Source of the DNA: an uncultured Phocaeicola sp.
GTDB taxonomy: Bacteria > Bacteroidota > Bacteroidia > Bacteroidales > Bacteroidaceae
NCBI GenBank assembly: GCA_944320815.1
Contig: CALUIZ010000007.1
Span: 1 to 64,000 of the forward strand
Reading direction: 5' to 3'
Length of the DNA: 64,000 nt
Part shown: positions 32,713 to 40,678 of the stretch, piece after piece
Position numbering within the stretch: the first letter of the stretch is position 1
Layout: each line of letters starts with the position of its first letter
Translations under genes and position numbers: made by a program
Notes under the pieces: generated by a model
Seen by the model: the letters and a program-made list of their open reading frames with translations, nothing else
What the model was told of the DNA's origin: nothing
Database searches by the model: none

Positions 32713-34146
32713 TTATCGGGACAGCCGGTTGAGTTTCGGTTTGCGGCTGACGGAGCATTCCAAGGTCTTGCATTTTGAGGAGATGCGTGTGCTGCGGCTT
32801 TGCGCTTCTGTGTCGTCAGACCCTTCTTCCGGCATGTCCGCTGTCGGAAAGCTTCCGGTCGTTATATGATGGAATACGGGAAGCATCAGCAAGTCGGATT
32901 CGGTTCCGAAATCTCCCAGTTCCCCGCCCATGTCTTCTTCAATTTCAAAGTCGGGTTGCAGTCCGTCTTCAAAATATTCGTAAAAGCCTTCCGAGTTGCT
33001 CAGGTAAGTCGTGGTGAGCCAGAGTTCTATATTGGGCGAACTGGCATCTGTGAACAGTTGCTGGGCCACATTTTTCCCGAATGTAGGAGTGCCTACTTGT
33101 ATAATCCGTCCGTTCATGTAGGGCTTAAGGCAGTTGATGACAATTTCCGAAGCGGAGGCTGTGTTTTCGGAAGTGATGACATACAGATTGTTGTATTGCA
33201 GGGGAGTCCCCGTTGAAAGCAGATTCGCGTCAAAATTCAAGGTCTCCGTCTTGTTGATTTTGTCGTTGTATGTCATGTTCAGAAATACCTGTCCGATGGC
33301 CGATTGCGGGGCCAGCATGGTGCATATCTTTTGCGAAGTGGAAACGTATCCTCCCGGATTATAGCGGAGGTCAAGAATGATGTCTTCAAATTGTCCGGAC
33401 GCTTGAGCGAAAGCACTTTCCAGTGCATCTGTGTTTTCGCCGAACTCATTGTACAATATGTAAAGCGTTTTGTGTGAGTTTACGTCGATAAGTTTGGCGG
33501 CAAGCACATCTTGTTCTTCTACATAGCGTGGGGCTGGCATCTGGACAACGCCGAGTGTGTCAAATTCTGCACGTTCGGTGTAGTCTTCGTCATTTTCTGT
33601 CTCCTCTTCCGTATAGGGATTATATTTGCCCAATGTGAAGGCATGGGCACGGGTGGGATGTTCGATATAATCATTGTAATAGTCGCTTTGAGAAATTTCT
33701 TTGCCGTCGACAGCTATGATCCAATCTCCACGCTTCAGTCCCGCTTCATTTGCCGGTGATTCCGGCTGCACATAAAGGACACGCATCGTGTTTGCTCCTT
33801 CCGGTGTGCGGACCAGTGCCGCTTCGAATCCGAAGCTGGGATAAGTGCTTGTGGCACGTGATTCAGTGAATACAGAGTCCACATGAGAGAACAACACTCC
33901 ATTCTTTCCGTCCCGGTCAGAGGCGGCTGACTCCAGAAACTCTTGTGGCCGTTCGAAGAAATCCAGTTTCTCTTCCGAAGGGATGTCCTCATAGAACAGA
34001 TAATTTTCCTGCATCACTCCATAAATCCATGTTTTTGTACCTATCAGAGCATAATATTCCCCCGACCGGTCCTCTCCACATGATGCGGCCGACATACAGG
34101 CGAGAATGATTCCCGCCATGGCGAGTCTGTTGAAAATCTTCTTCAT
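32713..34146 (-). CDS. S41-family (C-terminal processing) serine peptidase lipoprotein
   Basis: Envelope protease of 477 aa. Lipobox-like MSAASC places the lipidated Cys near residue 23. A helical N-terminal region, a PDZ domain (about 115-190, with YVQPESPANEAGLKRGDWII) and the S41 catalytic core follow. The nucleophile Ser is in ENTASASE (about 330) and the general-base Lys in PTFGKNVAQQ (about 358). An acidic stretch (FEIEEDMGGELGD) and a basic tail end the protein. It lies 12 bases after the coiled-coil gene, so the two may act together. Substrates are unknown. Confidence 0.87.
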   Translation of the reverse strand: MKKIFNRLAMAGIILACMSAASCGEDRSGEYYALIGTKTWIYGVMQENYLFYEDIPSEEKLDFFERPQEFLESAASDRDGKNGVLFSHVDSVFTESRATSTYPSFGFEAALVRTPEGANTMRVLYVQPESPANEAGLKRGDWIIAVDGKEISQSDYYNDYIEHPTRAHAFTLGKYNPYTEEETENDEDYTERAEFDTLGVVQMPAPRYVEEQDVLAAKLIDVNSHKTLYILYNEFGENTDALESAFAQASGQFEDIILDLRYNPGGYVSTSQKICTMLAPQSAIGQVFLNMTYNDKINKTETLNFDANLLSTGTPLQYNNLYVITSENTASASEIVINCLKPYMNGRIIQVGTPTFGKNVAQQLFTDASSPNIELWLTTTYLSNSEGFYEYFEDGLQPDFEIEEDMGGELGDFGTESDLLMLPVFHHITTGSFPTADMPEEGSDDTEAQSRSTRISSKCKTLECSVSRKPKLNRLSR

Positions 34147-34158
34147 AACCTTTCGGCT

Positions 34159-35031
34159 TTATTTCATAGAGAAAGAACCTTGTCCGATCATGTTTCCGTC
34201 AGCAAAGATATAGATATGATAAGTTCCTGCAGACAAGAATTCCTCCACATCCCAATAAACGGTGACGGATTGCTCTTCACCTGTATATTCGATGTATTTC
34301 TTTATGGAGTATCCGATTTCCTTGTCTTCGAATTTGAATTTGTCAGAGTCGTTTTTTGTCAGGATACTGTTGTCCGGTTTGGCAATGCGGACATAAATGG
34401 TCTTGTTGCCAGTTTCGGCGGTGATGTTTTTGACGATAGTGAACGAAACGGCAATTTTTTTCACGTTCTTTACCCGTGAAGTCTTTCTGCCCCGCTTGTT
34501 CAGTGTTTGTACGGTCACGTTCGTTGCGTCCAGTTGTGCGGCAAGCGATACTTTCTGATGAAGCGTTTCCTTTTCCTGCGACAGGTTGGTGATTTGTGCC
34601 GTCGCTTCCGAATATTTGCTCCTTACTTCTTCATTTTCCTGCTTCAATGCAGCGTTGAGACGGTTGAGAGAATCGATTTGGATGACATAAGTTCGCAGTA
34701 CGGCACGTACGGTTTTCAGCTCCTTTTTCAGCCGCATGATTTCCGCCGCGTCGCTTGTCTTCACTTGCCGGAGTTCTTCCAGCAGGCGTTGGGTTTTCAA
34801 CTTTTCGCTTTCCAGCTTCTCGCGGAGCGAGTCATTGTTTATTTGTATCTGCAATTCATCATATTGTGTGGCGAAATTACTGTATTCGTTTTCCATCTCC
34901 TGTTTTTCGATGGCGAAGAGTTCAGCCATTTCCTTGTTCTTCTGTGTCTGCTTGAGAGCGAAGAAAGAAACTCCCGCTATGACTATAGCCAGAGCAACGA
35001 TGATAATGATAAGGCTTTTGTTTTTATTCAT
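34159..35031 (-). CDS. Membrane-anchored coiled-coil protein, function unknown
   Basis: 290 aa, not recognised beyond architecture. One N-terminal membrane helix (about residues 6-27, no cleavage site) is followed by about 130 residues of predicted coiled coil rich in Glu, Lys, Leu and Gln (about 30-165). After a basic linker (NKRGRKTSRVKNVKK) comes a C-terminal beta-rich domain of about 110 residues ending GNMIGQGSFSMK. The coiled coil would project into the periplasm. Its position 12 bases before the S41 protease gene and 83 bases after the fimbrillin-like gene suggests an envelope role. Confidence 0.65.
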   Translation of the reverse strand: MNKNKSLIIIIVALAIVIAGVSFFALKQTQKNKEMAELFAIEKQEMENEYSNFATQYDELQIQINNDSLREKLESEKLKTQRLLEELRQVKTSDAAEIMRLKKELKTVRAVLRTYVIQIDSLNRLNAALKQENEEVRSKYSEATAQITNLSQEKETLHQKVSLAAQLDATNVTVQTLNKRGRKTSRVKNVKKIAVSFTIVKNITAETGNKTIYVRIAKPDNSILTKNDSDKFKFEDKEIGYSIKKYIEYTGEEQSVTVYWDVEEFLSAGTYHIYIFADGNMIGQGSFSMK

Positions 35032-35114
35032 TTCTTTTCCCGTTTCTGCATTTTGCGCAAAAATACAAATAAATTAAACAGGCCTCTTCTTTATTGATTA
35101 AAAAAATCATAATC

Positions 35115-36878
35115 TTAGGGCTGCGTGACGAATGTGGCCGGCACGTTTTCGCCTTCCGTCCATTTTGTGAATTTGAAGTCAGGATACTTTATTTTTCCTA
35201 TTTCATCAATCCATTGGTTCATCTTTTCGTGCAAAGCCTCATTCGAGTCTTTTATCAGACAGTTCTTGTCGTATTTCAGGAGCATCTCATGATTGGGTTT
35301 CTGCTCCACCTCAACCGGTTTCTTCTTGTAGGTGTCCGGATAATAGCAGTATGCGATGTAGGAATCGTTTATCGCACTGTAACATAAGGCATTGTATTTC
35401 CCTTCGGTTCCATATACATAACAGTTCTGTATGTTGTCTCTGTTCTCATAACATACATGCGCGCCGCCTGTGGAACCGCTGAATTTCATGTGGGTGACGT
35501 AGCAGTTCAGAATGTTTCCTCTGTTATATTTTGCGATTCCGGCCATGGAATTGACTGTCTTGTCGGTCGTTATGTTGATGTTGTCTGCATGGCAGTTGAT
35601 GATGGAGCCCTGATTGGAGCATGTGATGCCGCTGTAGTCCACTTCACTTTTGGATGCGGCTTTCATCGTACAGTCCTTGACCGTGCAGTTGTATATTTTT
35701 CCTCTGTTGACTCCGACCAGCAGCCCGACGTAGCCGATATTTCCGTTTTGTGTGAAAGAAATGTCCTCGACGGTAAGGTTGCGTATGATTCCTGTGGTAT
35801 CCGTTTCTCCGAATATGCCGTAATTGGTGTATCCGTTCAGTTTCTTTGTCAGCCGGATATGCGACAATGTATGTCCCTGTCCGTCAAAGATGTCCTTGAA
35901 AGCCTTGCCTTTCAGCTGTGCTCCGCCGATTGTTTTCAGACGGTCTGACTCCTCTTCTGTAAACTCGATGTCATTCTTCAGATAATAGACGGTTGTGCCA
36001 TTGGTTGTCTCTCCGAACTCTTCCAGCTTTCTTCCGTTGTAGCTTTCTCCATTAATCAGGTAGGTGAACGCGATGAAATCTTCAGCCGTATAGATTCCGA
36101 TGCCGTTGTCTTTCATCTTCACGCTGCAGGAATATGCGGTTCCGGCCTGAAAGACGAGTGAGGAGAGGCGTGTGGAATGGGTTGTCTGGTCGGACATGGC
36201 GAGGGAAAAGTCTACAGACGATGTGTTTGCAGGGGCAGACGGAGCGATGATGAAGCCATAGACATTTCCGTCATGCCGGTTGGGCTGGGAGGATTGTATG
36301 TCTTGGGAGGCATAGGCAATCTTTCCTGTGCGCGGATCAAATGATTCAATCATGGCGGACCGGCATCCGGCTTCCGCCGCCCGGCTGTTCAGACCTTCCT
36401 CAACGATGAAATTGAGCTGTGAGAACCGATGTCCGAATTTCAGACGGATTACGCTGTTCTGTTCACAGGAATCCTGACAGAAGAGAATGTCTTTCAGGTT
36501 CCATCTCTCCTTGTCATAAAGCTGTTCTTTGGCATAGTTCCCGCCTGCATCCCTTTCCAGAACTGGATATACGGCCGTGAAATACGCTTTCCCCTTTTCC
36601 TCCCATTCGATGGGGACATCTGCTTGCCAGTTCTTTCCGTCGAATGTAAGGATGAGTCCTTCGGCGTTTATGCCGCCTTTGCAGAAAAACAGAATCCGGT
36701 CTCCTGTCTGGAATTCAGTGAGGCCTGCCGCTCTGCCGGGAGAGACGAATGAAGAGAATCCGTTTCCCGTAATCTGTGCCTTGAAGTGGGGGAGCGTGAG
36801 AGAATGGTCTTCGCGTGCACATCCGGGGAGCAGAAGGATGTGCAGGAACAAGAAAAAGATATGTGGCAGAAGTTTCAT
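35115..36878 (-). CDS. Fimbrillin-like lipoprotein with GLUG-like repeat domain
   Basis: 587 aa with lipobox LLPGC (Cys about 20). The N-terminal half resembles Bacteroidetes fimbrillins (Mfa-like): after the lipoprotein signal come a GDRILFF segment, KAYFTAVYP, and LKFGHRFSQLNFIVEEG, typical of the first beta-sandwich. From about residue 290 the protein becomes repetitive, with short beta units such as GIFGETDTTGIIRNLTVEDI and GLLVGVNRGKIYNCTVKDC that recur, as in GLUG/parallel beta-helix proteins. It may be a surface adhesin or pilus tip component. No Mfa/Fim operon partners are adjacent. Confidence 0.72.
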   Translation of the reverse strand: MKLLPHIFFLFLHILLLPGCAREDHSLTLPHFKAQITGNGFSSFVSPGRAAGLTEFQTGDRILFFCKGGINAEGLILTFDGKNWQADVPIEWEEKGKAYFTAVYPVLERDAGGNYAKEQLYDKERWNLKDILFCQDSCEQNSVIRLKFGHRFSQLNFIVEEGLNSRAAEAGCRSAMIESFDPRTGKIAYASQDIQSSQPNRHDGNVYGFIIAPSAPANTSSVDFSLAMSDQTTHSTRLSSLVFQAGTAYSCSVKMKDNGIGIYTAEDFIAFTYLINGESYNGRKLEEFGETTNGTTVYYLKNDIEFTEEESDRLKTIGGAQLKGKAFKDIFDGQGHTLSHIRLTKKLNGYTNYGIFGETDTTGIIRNLTVEDISFTQNGNIGYVGLLVGVNRGKIYNCTVKDCTMKAASKSEVDYSGITCSNQGSIINCHADNINITTDKTVNSMAGIAKYNRGNILNCYVTHMKFSGSTGGAHVCYENRDNIQNCYVYGTEGKYNALCYSAINDSYIAYCYYPDTYKKKPVEVEQKPNHEMLLKYDKNCLIKDSNEALHEKMNQWIDEIGKIKYPDFKFTKWTEGENVPATFVTQP

Positions 36879-36951
36879 GTCTTTGTTTATAAACCGTTTT
36901 CTGATAAAAACGTCCGGAACCTGAAATGTCCACCCTCTCTGTCGGATTATT

Positions 36952-36983
36952 TTTGTCCGTTCATTGAAAAACTGTAACTTTGG
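36952..36983 (+). promoter_or_regulatory. Promoter of trmB (and probably mrp)
   Basis: TTTG at 36952-36955, a 20-base spacer and TAACTTTG at 36976-36983 form a full Bacteroidetes-type promoter 32 bases before the TrmB start. Confidence 0.75.
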
Positions 36984-37014
36984 CTCGAATTAGGAAATGT
37001 CAGTTTAAAATTAA

Positions 37015-37773
37015 ATGGGAAAAGGTAAATTAGCGAAATTTGCAGATATGGCGGAATATCCGCATGTCTTTGAGCATCCATATTCGATGATGGAGGAGAC
37101 ACCTTTTGAAATGAAAGGCAATTGGGGAAGGGATTTCTTCAAGAATGATCATCCGATAGTGCTTGAACTGGGGTGTGGACGTGGAGAATATACAGTAGGT
37201 CTGTCCCGGCGTTATCCGGAAAAGAATTTCATAGGAGTGGATATAAAGGGGGCGAGAATGTGGACCGGTGCCACGGACGCTTTGCGCGAGGGGTTGAAGA
37301 ATGTGGCGTTTCTGCGTACCAACATCGAAATCATCGACCGTTTCTTCGGACCGGATGAAGTCCGTGAAATTTGGCTGACCTTCTCCGACCCGCAGATGAA
37401 GAAGGCAACCAAAAGGCTGACTTCCACTTATTTCATGAACCGCTACCGCAAGTTCCTGGTATCTGGTGGACTGGTGCATCTGAAGACAGACAGTAATTTC
37501 ATGTTCACTTACACGAAGTGCATGATTGAGGAAAATCATCTGCCGGTGGAGTTCATTACGGACGACTTGTACCATTCGGGCATGGATGACGATATATTGA
37601 GTATCCGCACTTATTATGAACAGCAGTGGCTCGACCGCGGGCTGAACATCAAGTACATCTGTTTCCGTCTGCCGCAGGAGGGCATGTTGCGTGAGCCGGA
37701 CGTGGAGATAGAACTCGACGACTACCGCAGCTACAACCGCAGCAAACGGAGCGGGCTGAGGACAAGTAAGTAG
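37015..37773 (+). CDS. trmB: tRNA (guanine-N7)-methyltransferase
   Basis: Methylates G46 of tRNA, 252 aa. The SAM-binding motif [15 protein letters not shown] is near residue 43, the [11 protein letters not shown] strand near 72, and the diagnostic [12 protein letters not shown] near 120, which supplies the catalytic Asp and tRNA contacts. The ATG lies downstream of a strong promoter. The Mrp ATPase gene follows after 36 bases, probably in the same transcript. Length is slightly longer than E. coli TrmB through a C-terminal basic tail ([11 protein letters not shown]). Confidence 0.93.
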   Translation: MGKGKLAKFADMAEYPHVFEHPYSMMEETPFEMKGNWGRDFFKNDHPIVLELGCGRGEYTVGLSRRYPEKNFIGVDIKGARMWTGATDALREGLKNVAFLRTNIEIIDRFFGPDEVREIWLTFSDPQMKKATKRLTSTYFMNRYRKFLVSGGLVHLKTDSNFMFTYTKCMIEENHLPVEFITDDLYHSGMDDDILSIRTYYEQQWLDRGLNIKYICFRLPQEGMLREPDVEIELDDYRSYNRSKRSGLRTSK

Positions 37774-37809
37774 GTTTTTATTGAACGATAATCTTAAAAA
37801 CAGAGAATC

Positions 37810-38910
37810 ATGACTTTGTATCCAAAATTAATTCTTGACGCGCTGGCTACAGTGCGTTATCCGGGAACCGGGAAGAATCTGGTGGAGGCGGAGATGGTGG
37901 CCGACAATCTTCGCATTGACGGAATGAAGGTCAGCTTTTCGCTGGTCTTTGACAAGCCGACCGATCCGTTTATGAAGTCGGTCGTGAAATCGGCTGAGAC
38001 GGCAATCCATACATATGTGTCGAAGGATGTGGAAGTGCATATTTCCACTGAAAGCAGACAGGCTGCGCGGCCTGAGCCGGGAAAAATGCTGCCGCAGGTG
38101 AAGAACATCATTGCGGTATCTTCCGGAAAAGGAGGTGTCGGAAAGTCGACGGTAGCTGCCAATCTGGCCGTTGCATTGTCAAAGCTGGGTTATAAGGTGG
38201 GTCTGCTTGACGCGGATATCTTCGGACCTTCGATGCCCAAGATGTTTCAGGTGGAGGATGCCCGTCCGTATGCGGAGGAAATCAACGGACGCGACATGAT
38301 CATCCCGATTGAGAAATACGGCATCAAGCTGTTGTCAATCGGTTTCTTCGTCAACCCCAATCAGGCGACTTTGTGGCGTGGAGGCATGGCGAGCAATGCC
38401 TTGAAACAGTTGGTGGGAGATGCGGAATGGGGCGAACTGGATTATTTCATTCTTGACACGCCTCCCGGAACGAGTGACATTCATCTGACTCTGTTGCAGA
38501 CGCTGGCCATAACCGGAGCGGTAATCGTGAGCACTCCTCAGGAGGTGGCTCTTGCAGATGCCCGTAAAGGCATCAACATGTACACCAACGACAAGGTGAA
38601 TGTTCCCATTCTGGGTCTGGTGGAGAATATGGCATGGTTCACTCCTGCGGAACTTCCGGGCAACAAGTATTATTTGTTCGGGAAAGAAGGGACAAAGCGT
38701 CTGTCGGAGGAGTTGCATGTGCCGCTGCTGGGGCAGATCCCGATCGTGCAGAGCATTTGCGAGAACGGTGACAAGGGGACACCGGTGGCACTTGACGAGA
38801 ACTCTGTCACCGGACAGGCTTTCATTGAATTGGCACGCAACGTGGTGTTCCAGACGGAAAAGCGGAACGAGGAGCTTGCCCCTACTGAAATCGTGCATAC
38901 GCACAAATAA
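37810..38910 (+). CDS. mrp: Mrp/ApbC-type P-loop ATPase (Fe-S carrier)
   Basis: Cytoplasmic ATPase implicated in iron-sulfur cluster transfer, 366 aa. An N-terminal MIP18/DUF59-like domain (about 1-85) precedes the Mrp domain with the deviant Walker A GKGGVGKST near residue 107, LLDADIFGPSMP near 133, and DTPPGTSD near 217. The CxxC pair found after ENMxxF in classic Mrp/ApbC is replaced by a TPAELPGNKYY segment, so no Cys is available there to bridge a cluster. A strong terminator follows. Confidence 0.9.
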   Translation: MTLYPKLILDALATVRYPGTGKNLVEAEMVADNLRIDGMKVSFSLVFDKPTDPFMKSVVKSAETAIHTYVSKDVEVHISTESRQAARPEPGKMLPQVKNIIAVSSGKGGVGKSTVAANLAVALSKLGYKVGLLDADIFGPSMPKMFQVEDARPYAEEINGRDMIIPIEKYGIKLLSIGFFVNPNQATLWRGGMASNALKQLVGDAEWGELDYFILDTPPGTSDIHLTLLQTLAITGAVIVSTPQEVALADARKGINMYTNDKVNVPILGLVENMAWFTPAELPGNKYYLFGKEGTKRLSEELHVPLLGQIPIVQSICENGDKGTPVALDENSVTGQAFIELARNVVFQTEKRNEELAPTEIVHTHK

Positions 38911-38928
38911 GGCGGACAGACATATAGG

Positions 38929-38990
38929 AACAGCCCGTTGCCTTGACTCGAATGGCTTTTTATTCGTGCTGAGGCAACGGGCTGTTTTTT
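38929..38990 (+). terminator. Strong terminator after mrp
   Basis: AACAGCCCGTTGCCT (38929-38943) pairs perfectly with AGGCAACGGGCTGTT (38972-38986), followed by a run of T to 38990. CGAAT/ATTCG pair inside the loop (38949-38953, 38962-38966). It lies between mrp and the convergent susD and may serve both directions. Confidence 0.85.
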
Positions 38991-39066
38991 CTTGACTTCG
39001 CTCTTAAAACACACTTGTGATATTACATTCGCTGTTTGATTCTGTCATTCGTTCAGTTTTTTCGGA

Positions 39067-40647
39067 TCAATATCCGTCGTTTTGTTTCAGGTTGCTGTTC
39101 ACGTTCAGGTCAGACGATGGGATGGGGAAGAGGTTGTAGGTGGAGTTTACGGATGTACCGTTCTGCACCCCTCCTTTCCAGTCCCAGGTATATTCTCCTC
39201 CTGTGAAATATCCGTAACGGATCAAATCGGTACGGCGTTGGCCTTCAAAGTAGAATTCACGTGCTTTTTCGTCTAGAATCTGGTCGAGTGTTATAGACGG
39301 GAGTTCGTCAGCATGGGCACGGCGGCGCAGGGTGTTGACAGCTTCCAGTGCGTCGGCCTGCGGGCCTCCATTCCGGAGGATAGCCTCAGCCAAGGTCAGG
39401 TAAGCTTCGGCTGTGCGGAAGAACGGACAGTCGGTGTCTACCCAAGTCGCGTCGGAAGCTGGCTGGCCGTCAGAGCGTACATTGGTCCATTTGGCGATGG
39501 AGAAACCTTGCTTGAATGTGTACGGGTCGGCTATTTCCAGTGTGCGCCCGTCATCGCTTGTGCCGGAGAAGAACAAGGCCCGGTCATCGCCTGCCGCTGC
39601 GGTCATCTGTGTCTCGTCCGCATTCAGAGGGGCATTGCCGTTCGGGAAAAACTTTTCCACGAGAGCCTGACGGGCACGCACACCGCCCCATCCTTCTGAA
39701 GTGCCCCAGGAAGTCATGCCTGCCGTGTGGGTGGCGGCGATGGCAAACTGGGCGGCTCCGTAGGAGCGTGCGTTCTGTCCGTCGAGTCGGAGCGGAAGGA
39801 TGATTTCCTGCATGGCATCCGCGTTCTCGTCGTTGTCGGCCATGAAGAGTGAGGCATAATTGTCAGCCAGTCCGTATCCGGAACCGATGACTTTTTGTGC
39901 GTATGCGGCCGCGTCACTCCATCGTGCTGTGCCGGTATAGACTTCCGCGTTCAGATACATGCGCGACAGAAGCATCCATACACTGGCCTGATCTACTTGT
40001 CCGAATTCTCCCGTACGGGGAGCCGCCAGGTCAGACTCAATGGCAGTCAATTCACTTTCAAGGTACTTGAACAAGTCCGCACGCTGTATCTGGGGCGGGT
40101 TCTCGTCCAGCAATACAGTTTCTGTGAATGGAGGATTCCCGAAAGCGTCCATCATGTAATAATAGTTCAGGGCACGGATGAAGCGTATTTCCGCACGCTG
40201 GCGTACGGTCTTTTCGTCAGTCTGGTCTGCTGTCTGCTCCAGGAAATGGTTGCATAGAGTCACGTCATACATCAGACGGCTGTAGAATCCGGTCATAGGG
40301 ACATTTGACGATCCCCAGTTCATCTGGAAAAGATCGGGGATACCCGCGTCTGTCCAGCTGCAGATCACTTCATCGGTCGGGTATTCGTAGAATGTCAGGA
40401 TCATGCGGTAGAAGGGAGAGTTGCTGCCTTCGTCCACTCCTGCCACATCGCCGCTTCCTGCCGCACCTTGCTGGCCGGTAAGACTGAGAGTGGCATATAC
40501 TTTATTGTACACCTCGTCTTGTGAGAATATGGTGTTGGTCTGTGGATTGATCGGGCTGATGTCCAGATCGTTGACACAGGAGCCTAAGCCGCAGGCTACG
40601 GCAAGCGCTGCTATCGGCATCAGGGATTTTAATCTATGGAATGTCAT
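39067..40647 (-). CDS. susD: SusD/RagB-family glycan-binding lipoprotein
   Basis: Surface lipoprotein that caps the TonB-dependent transporter and helps bind glycan, 526 aa. Lipobox LGSC puts the lipidated Cys near residue 24. SusD features are visible: the YNKVYATLSLTG opening, the TPR helices with RFIRALNYYYMMDAFG near 150, and RTAEAYLTLAEAILR near 435, with the C-terminal EKAREFYFEGQRRTDLIRYG. It lies 31 bases after susC and is the last gene of the locus: no susE, susF or susG homologue follows before the convergent mrp gene. Confidence 0.9.
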   Translation of the reverse strand: MTFHRLKSLMPIAALAVACGLGSCVNDLDISPINPQTNTIFSQDEVYNKVYATLSLTGQQGAAGSGDVAGVDEGSNSPFYRMILTFYEYPTDEVICSWTDAGIPDLFQMNWGSSNVPMTGFYSRLMYDVTLCNHFLEQTADQTDEKTVRQRAEIRFIRALNYYYMMDAFGNPPFTETVLLDENPPQIQRADLFKYLESELTAIESDLAAPRTGEFGQVDQASVWMLLSRMYLNAEVYTGTARWSDAAAYAQKVIGSGYGLADNYASLFMADNDENADAMQEIILPLRLDGQNARSYGAAQFAIAATHTAGMTSWGTSEGWGGVRARQALVEKFFPNGNAPLNADETQMTAAAGDDRALFFSGTSDDGRTLEIADPYTFKQGFSIAKWTNVRSDGQPASDATWVDTDCPFFRTAEAYLTLAEAILRNGGPQADALEAVNTLRRRAHADELPSITLDQILDEKAREFYFEGQRRTDLIRYGYFTGGEYTWDWKGGVQNGTSVNSTYNLFPIPSSDLNVNSNLKQNDGY

Positions 40648-40678
40648 AATGGTATGTTCTTTAGGTTGTTGGATAAGG

